From: Ureibacillus galli | GTDB lineage: Bacteria; Bacillota; Bacilli; Bacillales_A; Planococcaceae | DNA length: 64,000 nt | Direction: 5' to 3' | Assembly (NCBI RefSeq): GCF_014836845.1 | Contig: NZ_JACSQA010000001.1 | Span: 248,001-312,000 of the forward strand | Shown here: piece by piece, positions 1 to 8,015 of the stretch | How positions within the stretch are numbered: the first letter of the stretch is position 1 | How the letters are laid out: the number at the start of each line of letters is the position of its first letter | The notes under the pieces: model-generated | Database searches by the model: none | What the model saw: only the letters and a program-made list of their open reading frames with translations | What the model was told of the DNA's origin: nothing | Made by a program: the position numbers and the translations under genes

Positions 1-509
1 GCAATACGTAACATTTGAGCCGTATCATACGCGGATGAAAGATGTAATTCATTGTGTAAACCAGAAGGATTTGTAAAATAAGTATCATTTAGTCCGTAAA
101 GATAGGCTTTCTCATTCATTAAATCCACAAAGCCTTCTAAGGAACTTCCTGCATGTTCAGCTAACGCATATGCAGCATCGTTCCCCGAACGTAACATTAA
201 TCCATACAATAAAGTTTCCACAGTAACTTTTTCACCAGGTTCTAAGTATACTGATGACCCTTCACTTAAAGCTGCTTGGTGAGAAATGGTCACTTCATCA
301 TCTAGTTGACTATTTTCAATCGCAATCAATGCAGTCCATATTTTTGTTAAACTAGCGATTGGCATTCTAGAATGGACATTACTTCCTTCCAATAATCTAC
401 CTGTTTCCGCATCAATTACAGCATACGAAGCATTTGCTGCAGTTGTAATCGAGAAAAAAAATACGATGGAACAAAGAAAGGCAAAAAAGATTTTTGCAAT
501 TTTTTTCAA
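1..509 (-). CDS. dacB: D-alanyl-D-alanine carboxypeptidase, DacB-like (3' end outside window)
   Basis: Penicillin-binding carboxypeptidase that trims the terminal D-Ala of peptidoglycan peptides; DacB acts in the spore cortex. The visible part begins with TTG at 509 behind an AAGGAG ribosome site. It has a hydrophobic signal peptide (about residues 1-26), then the active-site SLTK motif near residue 52 and an SGN motif near residue 110, both diagnostic for the S11 family. The C-terminal half lies beyond position 1. The dacB name rests on the position next to scpAB, as in B. subtilis; dacF or dacA would have the same motifs. ypuI, which separates scpB from dacB in B. subtilis, is absent. Confidence 0.85.
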   Translation of the reverse strand, partial: MKKIAKIFFAFLCSIVFFFSITTAANASYAVIDAETGRLLEGSNVHSRMPIASLTKIWTALIAIENSQLDDEVTISHQAALSEGSSVYLEPGEKVTVETLLYGLMLRSGNDAAYALAEHAGSSLEGFVDLMNEKAYLYGLNDTYFTNPSGLHNELHLSSAYDTAQMLRI

Positions 510-530
510 CTAGCCACTCCTTTTTTCACT

Positions 531-1118
531 TTACTCTTCACTAAAAGCTTCTTGGAATTTCGTCATAAATAAATCTGTTTCTTCATTTTCATCCCCTTGA
601 TCGCCTTCAGGTAATGGAGGGAGTTCTTTTATATCTTTTAATCCAAAATAATTTAAAAACTCTTTTGTCGTACCATAAAGTATTGCTCGTCCTGTACCTT
701 CCGCTCTTCCGACTTCTTGTATTAGCGCGCGGGAAACGAGCGTTTGGATCGGGCGTTCACTTTTAACCCCTCGTAAATCTTCAATTTCTGTTCTCGTAAT
801 AGGCTGCTTATAAGCGATAATTGCTAATACTTCTAAAGATGCCGTTGATAATACATGGCTATTCGGATTTTCCACTAACTTCTTAATACTATCTGCCATT
901 TCAGGTTTAGTTGTAATTTGGTATGTACCAGCTAATGTTTTTAATGTGATTCCTCGTTCTTCGGATTCATTATAATTTGTTTCCAGCTCACTTAGAGCGG
1001 CTTCAATTTCCATTTCATCAACTTCTAATAACTGGGATAGTTGCTTTAAAGATAAGCCATCATCACCAACTACGAAGAGAAGTGCTTCAATCTTGCTCAT
1101 CAAATTGTTTAAGTTCAT
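531..1118 (-). CDS. scpB: Segregation and condensation protein B
   Basis: ScpB is the winged-helix kite subunit of the Smc-ScpA-ScpB condensin complex that compacts and segregates the chromosome. The protein has the family length (about 195 residues). It opens with the KIEALLFVVGDDGL segment typical of ScpB and contains the TASLEVLAIIAYKQPITR motif in the middle. I chose the ATG at 1118 because AAAGGAGG lies 9 bases upstream; an in-frame ATG at 1100 is possible. The gene overlaps the end of scpA by about 30 bases, so the two are translationally linked. An acidic C-terminal tail follows the second winged helix. Confidence 0.95.
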   Translation of the reverse strand: MNLNNLMSKIEALLFVVGDDGLSLKQLSQLLEVDEMEIEAALSELETNYNESEERGITLKTLAGTYQITTKPEMADSIKKLVENPNSHVLSTASLEVLAIIAYKQPITRTEIEDLRGVKSERPIQTLVSRALIQEVGRAEGTGRAILYGTTKEFLNYFGLKDIKELPPLPEGDQGDENEETDLFMTKFQEAFSEE

Positions 1119-1866
1119 CGCCAATATCCTCCTTTTGTAAAATAACAGTTAAATCTTCGAAGTTATTTTCTTGCTCTACAAAAACGACATGGCGTTTTAT
1201 TAGCTCTAGTAGTGATAAAAACGTTACAATAATCGTTGATTTATCTTCGTATGGGAAAAGTTCGGAAAAGTAAGATTTACCCCCACTTAACTTTAAAGAA
1301 TCCACAACAGCAATCATTTGATCTTTTACAGATATCTCTTGTCTAGCAACTCTAGTAGATAATGGTTTTTTAAGCTGCTTTCTACGAAGGAGTTTTTGGA
1401 ACGCACTTAACATATCATAGACATTGACATTCATATCAAAAAGTGCGAGCTGTTCATCTGGCATAAATCCGGATAAATCACTAGGTGGTCGTGTAAAAAC
1501 CTGTGCTCTTTCAGCTTCTAAATCCTTTAATTCGTTCGCAGCTTCTTTATATTTCTTATATTCTATTAATTTTGTTACAAGCTCTTCCCGAGGGTCAGGT
1601 CCTTCAACTTCAAATTCAGCATCATCCATTTCACCTTCGTGAATCGGAAGGAGCATTCGACTTTTAATCGCAAGTAATGTTGCTGCCATTACAAGGTATT
1701 CGCTGGCCTCATTTAACTCTAGCTCTTTCATTGCATGAATATGATCAATATATTGTGCGGTTAACTCAGCCATCGGAATATCATAAATATCAATTTCCAA
1801 ACGATGAATTAAATGCAATAATAAATCAAGAGGACCCGTAAAGGCTTCTAATTTTACTTCATACAT
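1087..1866 (-). CDS. scpA: Segregation and condensation protein A
   Basis: Kleisin subunit that bridges the Smc heads and binds ScpB. The N-terminus YEVKLEAFTGPLDLLLHLI is the strongly conserved ScpA/kleisin motif. The centre is acidic and variable, and the C-terminal winged helix (from about residue 190) carries the FLSLLELIKR pattern. The length of 259 residues is normal. It is the first gene of an scpA-scpB(-dacB) run and is divergent from the DUF309 gene at 1974, so promoters for both directions should lie in the 107-base gap. Confidence 0.95.
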   Translation of the reverse strand: MYEVKLEAFTGPLDLLLHLIHRLEIDIYDIPMAELTAQYIDHIHAMKELELNEASEYLVMAATLLAIKSRMLLPIHEGEMDDAEFEVEGPDPREELVTKLIEYKKYKEAANELKDLEAERAQVFTRPPSDLSGFMPDEQLALFDMNVNVYDMLSAFQKLLRRKQLKKPLSTRVARQEISVKDQMIAVVDSLKLSGGKSYFSELFPYEDKSTIIVTFLSLLELIKRHVVFVEQENNFEDLTVILQKEDIGDELKQFDEQD

Positions 1867-1973
1867 GTGTCAACCACCTGACATTTTTGTTCGTTAACTT
1901 TATAGTTCGTCCTAATTCTAGGGACACTTAACTATTGTAATTCAAATTTTAGTATAGAGGAAAGAGGATTGTA

Positions 1974-2492
1974 ATGCATCCACTGTTTCATCCATTGTTT
2001 ATAGATTATTGTACATATTTTAATGGCAATCAAGATTATTTTGAATGTCACGAAGTCCTAGAAGAATATTGGAAAGAAATTGCACCTGGTGATAAAAGTC
2101 ATCCATTGGTAGGATATGTCCAACTTGCAACTGGCATGTATCATTGGCGCCGTAACAATACGGTTGGTGCTATGAAAATATTAAAAAAAGCGATAAACAA
2201 TTTCTCTATCAACCAATCATCACCTTTTTTCGAGTTTATCGATTTTGATGAATTATGTAAAAACTGCGAATTGTGTTTGGAAGCTATATTAAACGGTAAT
2301 GGTTTTAAACCATTTACACTATCTTTCACAAATTCTAAGTTTGCTGCAACTGTGAATAGAAAAGTAGCTGAACTACCCAATGTGTCAAAAGAATTTCTTC
2401 TCCATAAACATATGCTACGCGATCGTACAGATATTCTTGAAGCACGGAACATTAAACTCGGCATTTCAACAAAACATAAAGATGATAAATAG
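1974..2492 (+). CDS. ypuF: DUF309 family protein, YpuF-like
   Basis: A 172-residue DUF309 protein of unknown biochemical role. The N-terminal half has the family's YFECHEVLEEYWKE motif, with a conserved Glu/His/Glu cluster that looks metal-binding, followed by the G.VQLATGMYHWRRNN.VGA helix. The C-terminal part is less conserved. It starts at ATG 1974, after GAAAGAGGATTGTA. Its place beside scpA matches ypuF in B. subtilis, which lies in the rib-scp region. It is transcribed alone and converges on ribT. Confidence 0.8.
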   Translation: MHPLFHPLFIDYCTYFNGNQDYFECHEVLEEYWKEIAPGDKSHPLVGYVQLATGMYHWRRNNTVGAMKILKKAINNFSINQSSPFFEFIDFDELCKNCELCLEAILNGNGFKPFTLSFTNSKFAATVNRKVAELPNVSKEFLLHKHMLRDRTDILEARNIKLGISTKHKDDK

Positions 2493-2529
2493 TTACACTT
2501 TTGAAAAAACACATATAAAAAAAGAAGAA

Positions 2530-2566
2530 GAAGAGGCTGACGTCACTCGTTGTCGTCCGCCTCTTC
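2530..2566 (-). terminator. Intrinsic terminator of ribT
   Basis: On the minus strand GAAGAGGC pairs with GCCTCTTC, with a short inner stem, followed by a TTCTTCTTTTTTT tract. The hairpin overlaps the ribT stop codon at 2543. Confidence 0.75.
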
Positions 2567-2914
2567 TACTATTGGTAAACATTTTTCTATAAAAGGTTGT
2601 GTTTCTTCATTCGCTTTTAATTCTTTAAATTGGCCAGTCTTTAAAAGTTCTTTCAGCATGGCAATTGCGACACCTTCACCTCGATAAGAAGGCACTACCG
2701 TAATATGTTGAATGATAGCAACAGAATCTTCTTCGAGCACTCCTACAATTCCTATATATTCTTCATCTTTTTTCCACAAATACAAATGCCAATTGTCTTC
2801 TTCTTCATAAGCATGTATTGTTTCCATCAAACGCTTTACGTCCTTTTCTTGAGGCATGAACGAAAGCAGACCCATTGCTATTTTTTCAAAAGATTTTTTA
2901 TAGCGTATTAACAT
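2543..2914 (-). CDS. ribT: RibT, GNAT-family acetyltransferase of the riboflavin locus
   Basis: A GNAT-fold protein of 123 residues, the normal RibT length. RibT is encoded with riboflavin genes in Bacillus, but its substrate is unknown. The N-terminus MLIRYKKSFEKIAMGLLSFMP and the acetyl-CoA-binding segment ITVVPSYRGEGVAIAML (consensus R.x.G.G/A) are clear. I chose the ATG at 2914 because it gives the family length and has GAGGG 10 bases upstream. No other rib gene is in the window, so ribT is detached from a rib operon here, unless other rib genes lie outside. Confidence 0.85.
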   Translation of the reverse strand: MLIRYKKSFEKIAMGLLSFMPQEKDVKRLMETIHAYEEEDNWHLYLWKKDEEYIGIVGVLEEDSVAIIQHITVVPSYRGEGVAIAMLKELLKTGQFKELKANEETQPFIEKCLPIVEEADDNE

Positions 2915-3024
2915 GAATAACATTCCCTCATTTTCTATCAGTACAACATCTTTAAATATACTACATGATTTAAGACAAGTAATCAACTAAATTCCCATAA
3001 ACTTACAATTGTCAACAACCAATC

Positions 3025-3129
3025 CTATTTTAAAGATGCGTTTGGAAGGATAATAAATAAATCGATTAAAGCCCAAATTATACAAACTGCTAAAAGGATT
3101 CCAAAGAGCCACCATTTCGATAATTTCAT
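3025..3129 (-). CDS. 34-residue membrane peptide coupled to lysA
   Basis: A short open frame whose ATG overlaps the TGA of lysA (ATGA) and has a good AAAGGGTGAG ribosome site 7-8 bases upstream, inside the lysA 3' end. The peptide starts MKLSKWW, then has one hydrophobic helix of about 20 residues (GILLAVCIIWALIDLFIIL), and ends NASLK. I recognise no family. Translational coupling and a clean single transmembrane segment suggest a real small membrane protein rather than chance, but this is inference. Confidence 0.5.
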   Translation of the reverse strand: MKLSKWWLFGILLAVCIIWALIDLFIILPNASLK

Positions 3130-4451
3130 TTAATCTCACCCTTTTTTAAAGATAGTGGGAGATCATTTTGAATAATATTTTCATAACTTTCCCTGTTAAT
3201 AGCTAATTGATGTTGACCCGATTCTACAAACACCACTGCTGGTCTAGGGATACGATTATAGTTTGACGCCATTGAATAACCGTATGCACCAGTACAGAAA
3301 ACAGCTAAAATATCACCTGATTCAACTTGTTGCAAAGGTGCATCTACTATTAATTTATCACCTGATTCACAAAGTTTCCCTGCAACAGTGTATGTACTTA
3401 ATCGCTCTTCATTTGCCTTATTAGCAACAACTGCTTCATATTTCGCATCATAAAGGGCTGGACGAATATTATCGCTCATACCGCCGTCAACAGCAATGTA
3501 ATCACGAATATTTGGAACAGTTTTTTGTGAACCAACCGTGTATAAAGATGTACCAGCGTCACCAACAAGGGATCGACCAGGCTCAATCCAAATCTCCGGC
3601 ATTGTTAATTTTAGCTTAGCAGCATATTCTTGTACAGTTTTGATCATACCTTCAACATAAACATGAGGCTCTAGAGGTGTATCTTCCTCAGTATAACGAA
3701 TACCAAATCCACCACCTAAATTTAAAACGGTACTTTCGAATTGATATTGTTCTTTCCATTCACCTTGTTTTTTCATTAATTTTTCTGCAGCAAGGCCGAA
3801 TCCGTCTGTCTCAAAAATTTGAGACCCAATATGACAGTGTAAACCTAACAGTTCAAGGTATTCATGATCCTTTACTTCTAAAAAGGCACGATCAGCTTGA
3901 CCATTATTTAAATCAAATCCAAATTTCGAATCGGCTTGTCCTGTTGTAATGAAGTCATGAGTATGGGCTTCCACTCCAGGAGTCACACGTAATAAAATAC
4001 GCATATTCTGTTTTTTTACTTCAGAAATTTCTTTTAGTAGCTCAATCTCATAAAAGTTATCCACAACGATACAGCCGATTTTCGAATCAAAGGCAAACTC
4101 TAATTCTGAATAGGATTTATTATTCCCATGGAAATGAATTCGTTCTGTAGGGAAACCAGCTTGAATCGCCGTAAACAATTCACCACCAGATACAACATCT
4201 AACGATAAGTTTTCTTCTTTCGCAATTTGATAGATCGCAACACATGAAAATGCTTTCGACGCATAAGCAACTTCTGCTTTCACACCAAGTTTCTTAAATG
4301 TTTCGATAAATCCACGGGCACGATCTCGAATTAGTTGTAAGTCATAAACGAAAAGTGGAGTGCCGTATTTTTTGGCAAGTTCTACTGAATCAACTCCACC
4401 TATCGTTAAATGTCCATTTTCATTAATTTGTTGTGTTCCATAAAGATGCAT
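3126..4451 (-). CDS. lysA: Diaminopimelate decarboxylase
   Basis: PLP enzyme that converts meso-diaminopimelate to L-lysine, the last step of lysine synthesis. The protein is about 441 residues. It shows the PLP lysine in EVAYASKAFSC (near residue 61), the HCHIGSQI segment, the glycine-rich LNLGGGFGI loop, the WIEPGRSLVG motif, and CESGDKL near the C-terminus with its active-site Cys. The ATG at 4451 follows GGAGGAG; a longer frame upstream has no such site. It lies directly after spoVAF, as in B. subtilis, so it may be partly transcribed in the forespore from the spoIIA promoter. Confidence 0.96.
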   Translation of the reverse strand: MHLYGTQQINENGHLTIGGVDSVELAKKYGTPLFVYDLQLIRDRARGFIETFKKLGVKAEVAYASKAFSCVAIYQIAKEENLSLDVVSGGELFTAIQAGFPTERIHFHGNNKSYSELEFAFDSKIGCIVVDNFYEIELLKEISEVKKQNMRILLRVTPGVEAHTHDFITTGQADSKFGFDLNNGQADRAFLEVKDHEYLELLGLHCHIGSQIFETDGFGLAAEKLMKKQGEWKEQYQFESTVLNLGGGFGIRYTEEDTPLEPHVYVEGMIKTVQEYAAKLKLTMPEIWIEPGRSLVGDAGTSLYTVGSQKTVPNIRDYIAVDGGMSDNIRPALYDAKYEAVVANKANEERLSTYTVAGKLCESGDKLIVDAPLQQVESGDILAVFCTGAYGYSMASNYNRIPRPAVVFVESGQHQLAINRESYENIIQNDLPLSLKKGEIK

Positions 4452-4553
4452 ATTCTCTCCTCCGCTCGATCGGAAAAAGGAGATCCTTTTTCCATTTAAA
4501 AAATACCTTAGATGAACTTTAACATAGGTAATTTTCTTTCGCAACGGATGATT

Positions 4554-6023
4554 TTATATACGTTTTCTCTGTTTAGCTCCAACAATATATGGTCTGAGCG
4601 CATCGTCGGCCATCGGAAAACGTATGAATACACGTAAAAAGGCTTTCGGGAAAAAAGGAACAAGAGGCCACATATATGGAACTGTCATTGGCTTGAGTGA
4701 ACATAAATAGGAGAAGACAATGAAAATACCGATAAAGAATCCACTTGGACCAGCAATGACGGTACCAAGTAATATGATAAATTGGAAGTACTTTACCGCA
4801 CTACTTAATTCATAGGTTGGAATCGTAAAGGTGAATATTGCTGTAATGGCAGAATAGAGTACAATTTCCGCAGAAAACAATCCAACATCGATTGCAATCT
4901 GTCCAATAATAATCCCCGCTACTAACCCCATAGCGGTAGAAAGAGGTGTTGGCGTATGAATCGCAGCAATCCTCAAATATTCCAAACCTAAATTGGCGAT
5001 AATTATTTGTAGAAATAGCGGTACGGACGATTCTTCCTTCGCACCGATGAAATCAATGGCATCCGGCAAATATTGATCATGGGTGGCCAGTAAATACCAA
5101 ATTGGTAGTAACGTCAAACTAAAGAATGCTGCTAAATATCTTAATAGTCGAGTAAAAGATCCAACAAAGGGTGCTTGTCGATATTCTTCAGCATGTTGTA
5201 ACAAATGGAATAAGGAAATTGGCACAACAATTACAGAAGGGGACGTATCCACAATAATTGCGATATGTCCCTCCAATAAATGAGCCGCTACAATATCCGG
5301 TCTTTCCGAATAACGGACAAACGGTAAAGGATGGAATTTTTGCTTAAACAACCATTCCTCGAGAGATTTATCCGCCATCGTAAGGCCATCATGTTTGATT
5401 TCCTCTAACCTTTTTTGAACCCATTTTAAATGCTTTTTATTCACAATATCCTTCATGTAACAAATGGCCACATCGGTATGTCCTATTGTGGTAATTTTAT
5501 GCAACTCAAACCGCAATTGGGGATCACGAATCCGTCTTCGAATTAAAGCAGAGTTCAACATAATGTTCTCTGCAAATCCGTCTCGGGAACCACGAATAAC
5601 TTTTTCATTATCCGGTTCGTCCGGCTGACGCCCAGGATAACTTCTAAGCTCTAATAAATAACCATAACCGTGTAATGTAATAATCCCCACTTGACCAGCT
5701 AAAACACCAATCATGAACTCTTCCCGATCTTTAGGTTCTGATTTTCCGTAGAAATTAAAGTGATCATCAAAATACTTGTCTTCATTTTCAACATCAACGT
5801 CTAACTCAGAAAACTTTTCATCCTCTTGATGATCAAAAAATAATGGAGTTAACTGGACAGTCGTTGCAGTCCCATCGACAAGTCCACTAATATAAACAAT
5901 TAATATTGGCAAACTTTTTACATGCAAGTCTTTAATACAAACATCATAGGATTCATCTTTACCAAATTGACTATACAAATAATCTTTTGCTTCATCTATT
6001 GATGCAAAAACTCGATTACTCAT
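4554..6023 (-). CDS. spoVAF: Stage V sporulation protein AF (GerA-family membrane protein)
   Basis: A 489-residue member of the GerA/SpoVAF family. It has a large N-terminal soluble region (about 1-290) with the RRRIRDPQLRFE and IGHTDVAICYMKDI segments and a C-terminal half with several hydrophobic helices. It is linked to the spore calcium-dipicolinate channel. Its start overlaps the end of sigF by 4 bases (ATGA). In B. subtilis spoVAA to spoVAE lie between sigF and spoVAF, and here they are missing. Another GerA-type A subunit is the alternative name, but position between sigF and lysA favours SpoVAF. Confidence 0.88.
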   Translation of the reverse strand: MSNRVFASIDEAKDYLYSQFGKDESYDVCIKDLHVKSLPILIVYISGLVDGTATTVQLTPLFFDHQEDEKFSELDVDVENEDKYFDDHFNFYGKSEPKDREEFMIGVLAGQVGIITLHGYGYLLELRSYPGRQPDEPDNEKVIRGSRDGFAENIMLNSALIRRRIRDPQLRFELHKITTIGHTDVAICYMKDIVNKKHLKWVQKRLEEIKHDGLTMADKSLEEWLFKQKFHPLPFVRYSERPDIVAAHLLEGHIAIIVDTSPSVIVVPISLFHLLQHAEEYRQAPFVGSFTRLLRYLAAFFSLTLLPIWYLLATHDQYLPDAIDFIGAKEESSVPLFLQIIIANLGLEYLRIAAIHTPTPLSTAMGLVAGIIIGQIAIDVGLFSAEIVLYSAITAIFTFTIPTYELSSAVKYFQFIILLGTVIAGPSGFFIGIFIVFSYLCSLKPMTVPYMWPLVPFFPKAFLRVFIRFPMADDALRPYIVGAKQRKRI

Positions 6024-6808
6024 TTATTCACCGTCTTTTTTGTAGTTCGTGATGTATTCGTTTCCATCCACGTTTTAAGTTGTGCTAAAATCTTCTTTTC
6101 TAAACGTGAAACTTGAACTTGAGATATCCCTAACCTTTCTGCAATATCGGTTTGTGTCAAATCTAAGTAATATCGTAAGTAAATAATGGCTTGTTCTCGC
6201 TTATCCAATTTTGCTAAAACTTCTTTTAAAGGAATATATTGAAATGGAAGTTCAGACTTCTCATCTTTCATTTGGTCCATTAAAGTAATGGAATCCCCTT
6301 CACTTTCAAAAAGCTGTTCATGTAAAGAAGCCGGGTCACGCATTGCATCTGTCGCAACAAGTACCTCGTCCTTCGTAACACCTAAAATGTCTGCCAGTTC
6401 TGAAATAGATGGCGGCTTTTCATTCGTTTTCAAAAATTCATCTGTTGCATGGCGAATTTTATAATTTAACTCCCGAATCGAACGGCTTACTTTCACCATT
6501 CCATCGTCCCTTAAAAACCGTTGAATTTCGCCAATAATCATCGGAACAGCATAGGTTGAAAACTTCACATCGTAGGACAAGTCAAATTTATCAACAGATT
6601 TCATCAGTCCGATGCAACCGATTTGAAATAGATCTTCAAGCTCTACTCCACGGGAAGCAAAGCGTTGAACAATCGACCAAACGAGCCGCGTATTCCCTTC
6701 AATCATTTGCTTTCTTGCATCAATATCACCAGCTTGTGCCTTCTCAATTAGGCCACGCATTTCCTCTTGCGTTAACAAAATATTGGACGGCTGTTCGATT
6801 GTCCTCAT
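6020..6808 (-). CDS. sigF: RNA polymerase sigma-F factor
   Basis: First forespore-specific sigma factor, held inactive by SpoIIAB and released by SpoIIAA. Region 2 is clear (DLFQIGCIGLMKSVDKFDL, then the FSTYAVPMIIGEIQRFLRDDG segment), as is the region 4 helix-turn-helix (ERLGISQVQVSRLEKKIL). With the start at 6808 the protein has 262 residues. The start is uncertain: a G-rich run touches this ATG, and an in-frame ATG at 6850 has no visible ribosome site. Unusually, at least 90 bases separate it from spoIIAB; these genes normally abut or overlap. Confidence 0.95.
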   Translation of the reverse strand: MRTIEQPSNILLTQEEMRGLIEKAQAGDIDARKQMIEGNTRLVWSIVQRFASRGVELEDLFQIGCIGLMKSVDKFDLSYDVKFSTYAVPMIIGEIQRFLRDDGMVKVSRSIRELNYKIRHATDEFLKTNEKPPSISELADILGVTKDEVLVATDAMRDPASLHEQLFESEGDSITLMDQMKDEKSELPFQYIPLKEVLAKLDKREQAIIYLRYYLDLTQTDIAERLGISQVQVSRLEKKILAQLKTWMETNTSRTTKKTVNK

Positions 6809-6850
6809 CCCCCTTACTTCTATCAAATACGACCGTATTTGCGTCCACAT

Positions 6851-6939
6851 AAAATTGATAGTAAAAACAAATTGTTAAAAACAATTAGGTGCTAAACACC
6901 ATTCACGTGACGACTAGTTTCGCAAAAATAAAAGCTACT
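6851..6939 (-). other. Non-coding spacer with hairpins between spoIIAB and sigF
   Basis: The gap holds three inverted repeats on the minus strand: an 8-base palindrome TCACGTGA, GGTG-TTTA-CACC type pairing (GGTGTTTAGCACC), and AATTGTTTTTAACAATT. None is followed by a long T-run. Such a spacer is atypical for the spoIIA operon. It may be a small palindromic repeat unit or an attenuating structure. Confidence 0.4.
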
Positions 6940-7383
6940 TTAAGAGATTTGAGGCATCTTTACCGAGTAAAATTTTTTTGAAAAGGTTACAACCGTTCCA
7001 ACATTCGGTTCAGATTCAACTTGAAGGTCATCTGCAAAGCTTTCCATAATCGTAAAGCCCATACCAGAACGTTCCATTTCAGCTTTCGAAGTAAACAATG
7101 GTTCCATTGCTTTCTTCACATCAAAAATCCCTTTTCCATTATCTTTAACAGCTACCGATATAACATCCCCATCACGAACAGCGTGAACAGTCACAATACC
7201 CTTCCCGTCTTCGTCATATCCATGAATAATTGCGTTGGATACAGCTTCTGAAACGATTGTTTTAAACTCTGAAAGTTCGTCAATGGTTGGATCAAGTTGA
7301 GCAATAAAGCTTGTAACTGCCATCCTTGCCAAACTTTCATTCTCACTAATTGCTACAAATGAAAGCGTCATTTCGTTATCCAT
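6940..7383 (-). CDS. spoIIAB: Anti-sigma-F factor and SpoIIAA kinase
   Basis: Serine kinase of the GHKL fold that binds sigma-F with ATP and phosphorylates SpoIIAA. The N box is VSEAVSNAIIHGY (around residue 46), the G1 box is VKDNGKGI and the G2 region is RSGMGFTIMESF. The length of 147 residues is standard. Its start overlaps spoIIAA by 8 bases, as expected for coupled synthesis of the switch proteins. Confidence 0.96.
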   Translation of the reverse strand: MDNEMTLSFVAISENESLARMAVTSFIAQLDPTIDELSEFKTIVSEAVSNAIIHGYDEDGKGIVTVHAVRDGDVISVAVKDNGKGIFDVKKAMEPLFTSKAEMERSGMGFTIMESFADDLQVESEPNVGTVVTFSKKFYSVKMPQIS

Positions 7384-7729
7384 TCACAATCCCCCTTGCA
7401 TGTAAAATTGCATCTGCTTCTGTACCCTCCATAATGAATGAAGCAAGTCCTGAAAATTGAAAGATTTTTTTCATTGTATTCGAAGGATTTAAAATGACTG
7501 TTTGACCATTTACGGCACTAAGCTCCTTCATACGACCTAAAATCAATCCAATTCCTGAACTATCCATAAAATTCAATCTTTCTAAATTCCAAATAATCGT
7601 GTTCAAATTTCCTTGTAAAATCGTTTTGGAAATATGTGTGCGAATTTTTTCTGTTTCGTGATGGTCTAATTCACCATATAGCCTGATGACTGCTATATCA
7701 TTTAAGTGCATGTTAACTTCATAGTTCAT
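7376..7729 (-). CDS. spoIIAA: Anti-anti-sigma factor SpoIIAA
   Basis: STAS-domain protein of 117 residues. In its dephosphorylated form it displaces sigma-F from SpoIIAB. The phosphorylation site lies in NFMDSSGIGLILGR, near residue 58. It is the first gene of spoIIAA-spoIIAB-sigF(-spoVAF-lysA) and is followed by spoIIAB with an overlap. A sigma-H-like promoter lies upstream at 7761-7789. Confidence 0.96.
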   Translation of the reverse strand: MNYEVNMHLNDIAVIRLYGELDHHETEKIRTHISKTILQGNLNTIIWNLERLNFMDSSGIGLILGRMKELSAVNGQTVILNPSNTMKKIFQFSGLASFIMEGTEADAILHARGIVNG

Positions 7730-7760
7730 TTTGTTAATTCGCCTCCTCTAAGTTCGCTAA

Positions 7761-7789
7761 TTCAACATTTTATTATCAGATTCCTTTTT
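7761..7789 (-). promoter_or_regulatory. Sigma-H-like promoter of the spoIIA operon
   Basis: On the minus strand AAAAGGAAT (7789-7781) and TTGAATT (about 7767-7761) are 14 bases apart. This fits the sigma-H pattern (AGGAWWW, then GAAT). It lies about 35-60 bases upstream of spoIIAA, and the B. subtilis operon is known to use sigma-H. Confidence 0.5.
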
Positions 7790-7967
7790 ACTGACAATAG
7801 TAGAAGAAATTCGCTGAAACTAGTGAAAATACGACAAAAGGAAAAGTGGATAGATTTATCAAATAAAATAAAAAAATGATTGTATTACCAAAATAAGTAT
7901 GGAAAAAAACTTTACATTTTAAACATTTGAAAAGAGGATTTTAAAAATAATCTCTATTGAAAATAAA

Positions 7968-8006
7968 AAAAGTTAGTAACGTTTTTCATTACGTTACTAA
8001 CTTTTA
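7968..8006 (-). terminator. Intrinsic terminator after pdp
   Basis: AAAGTTAGTAACG pairs with CGTTACTAACTTT around a small T/A loop. On the minus strand it is followed by a T-rich tract. It lies just downstream of the pdp stop at 8016. Confidence 0.8.
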
Positions 8007-8015
8007 AATAATAAA

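Noticed and set aside
977-1273. Plus-strand 98-codon frame across scpA/scpB
   Set aside because: Antisense shadow of two well-supported genes; no ribosome site.
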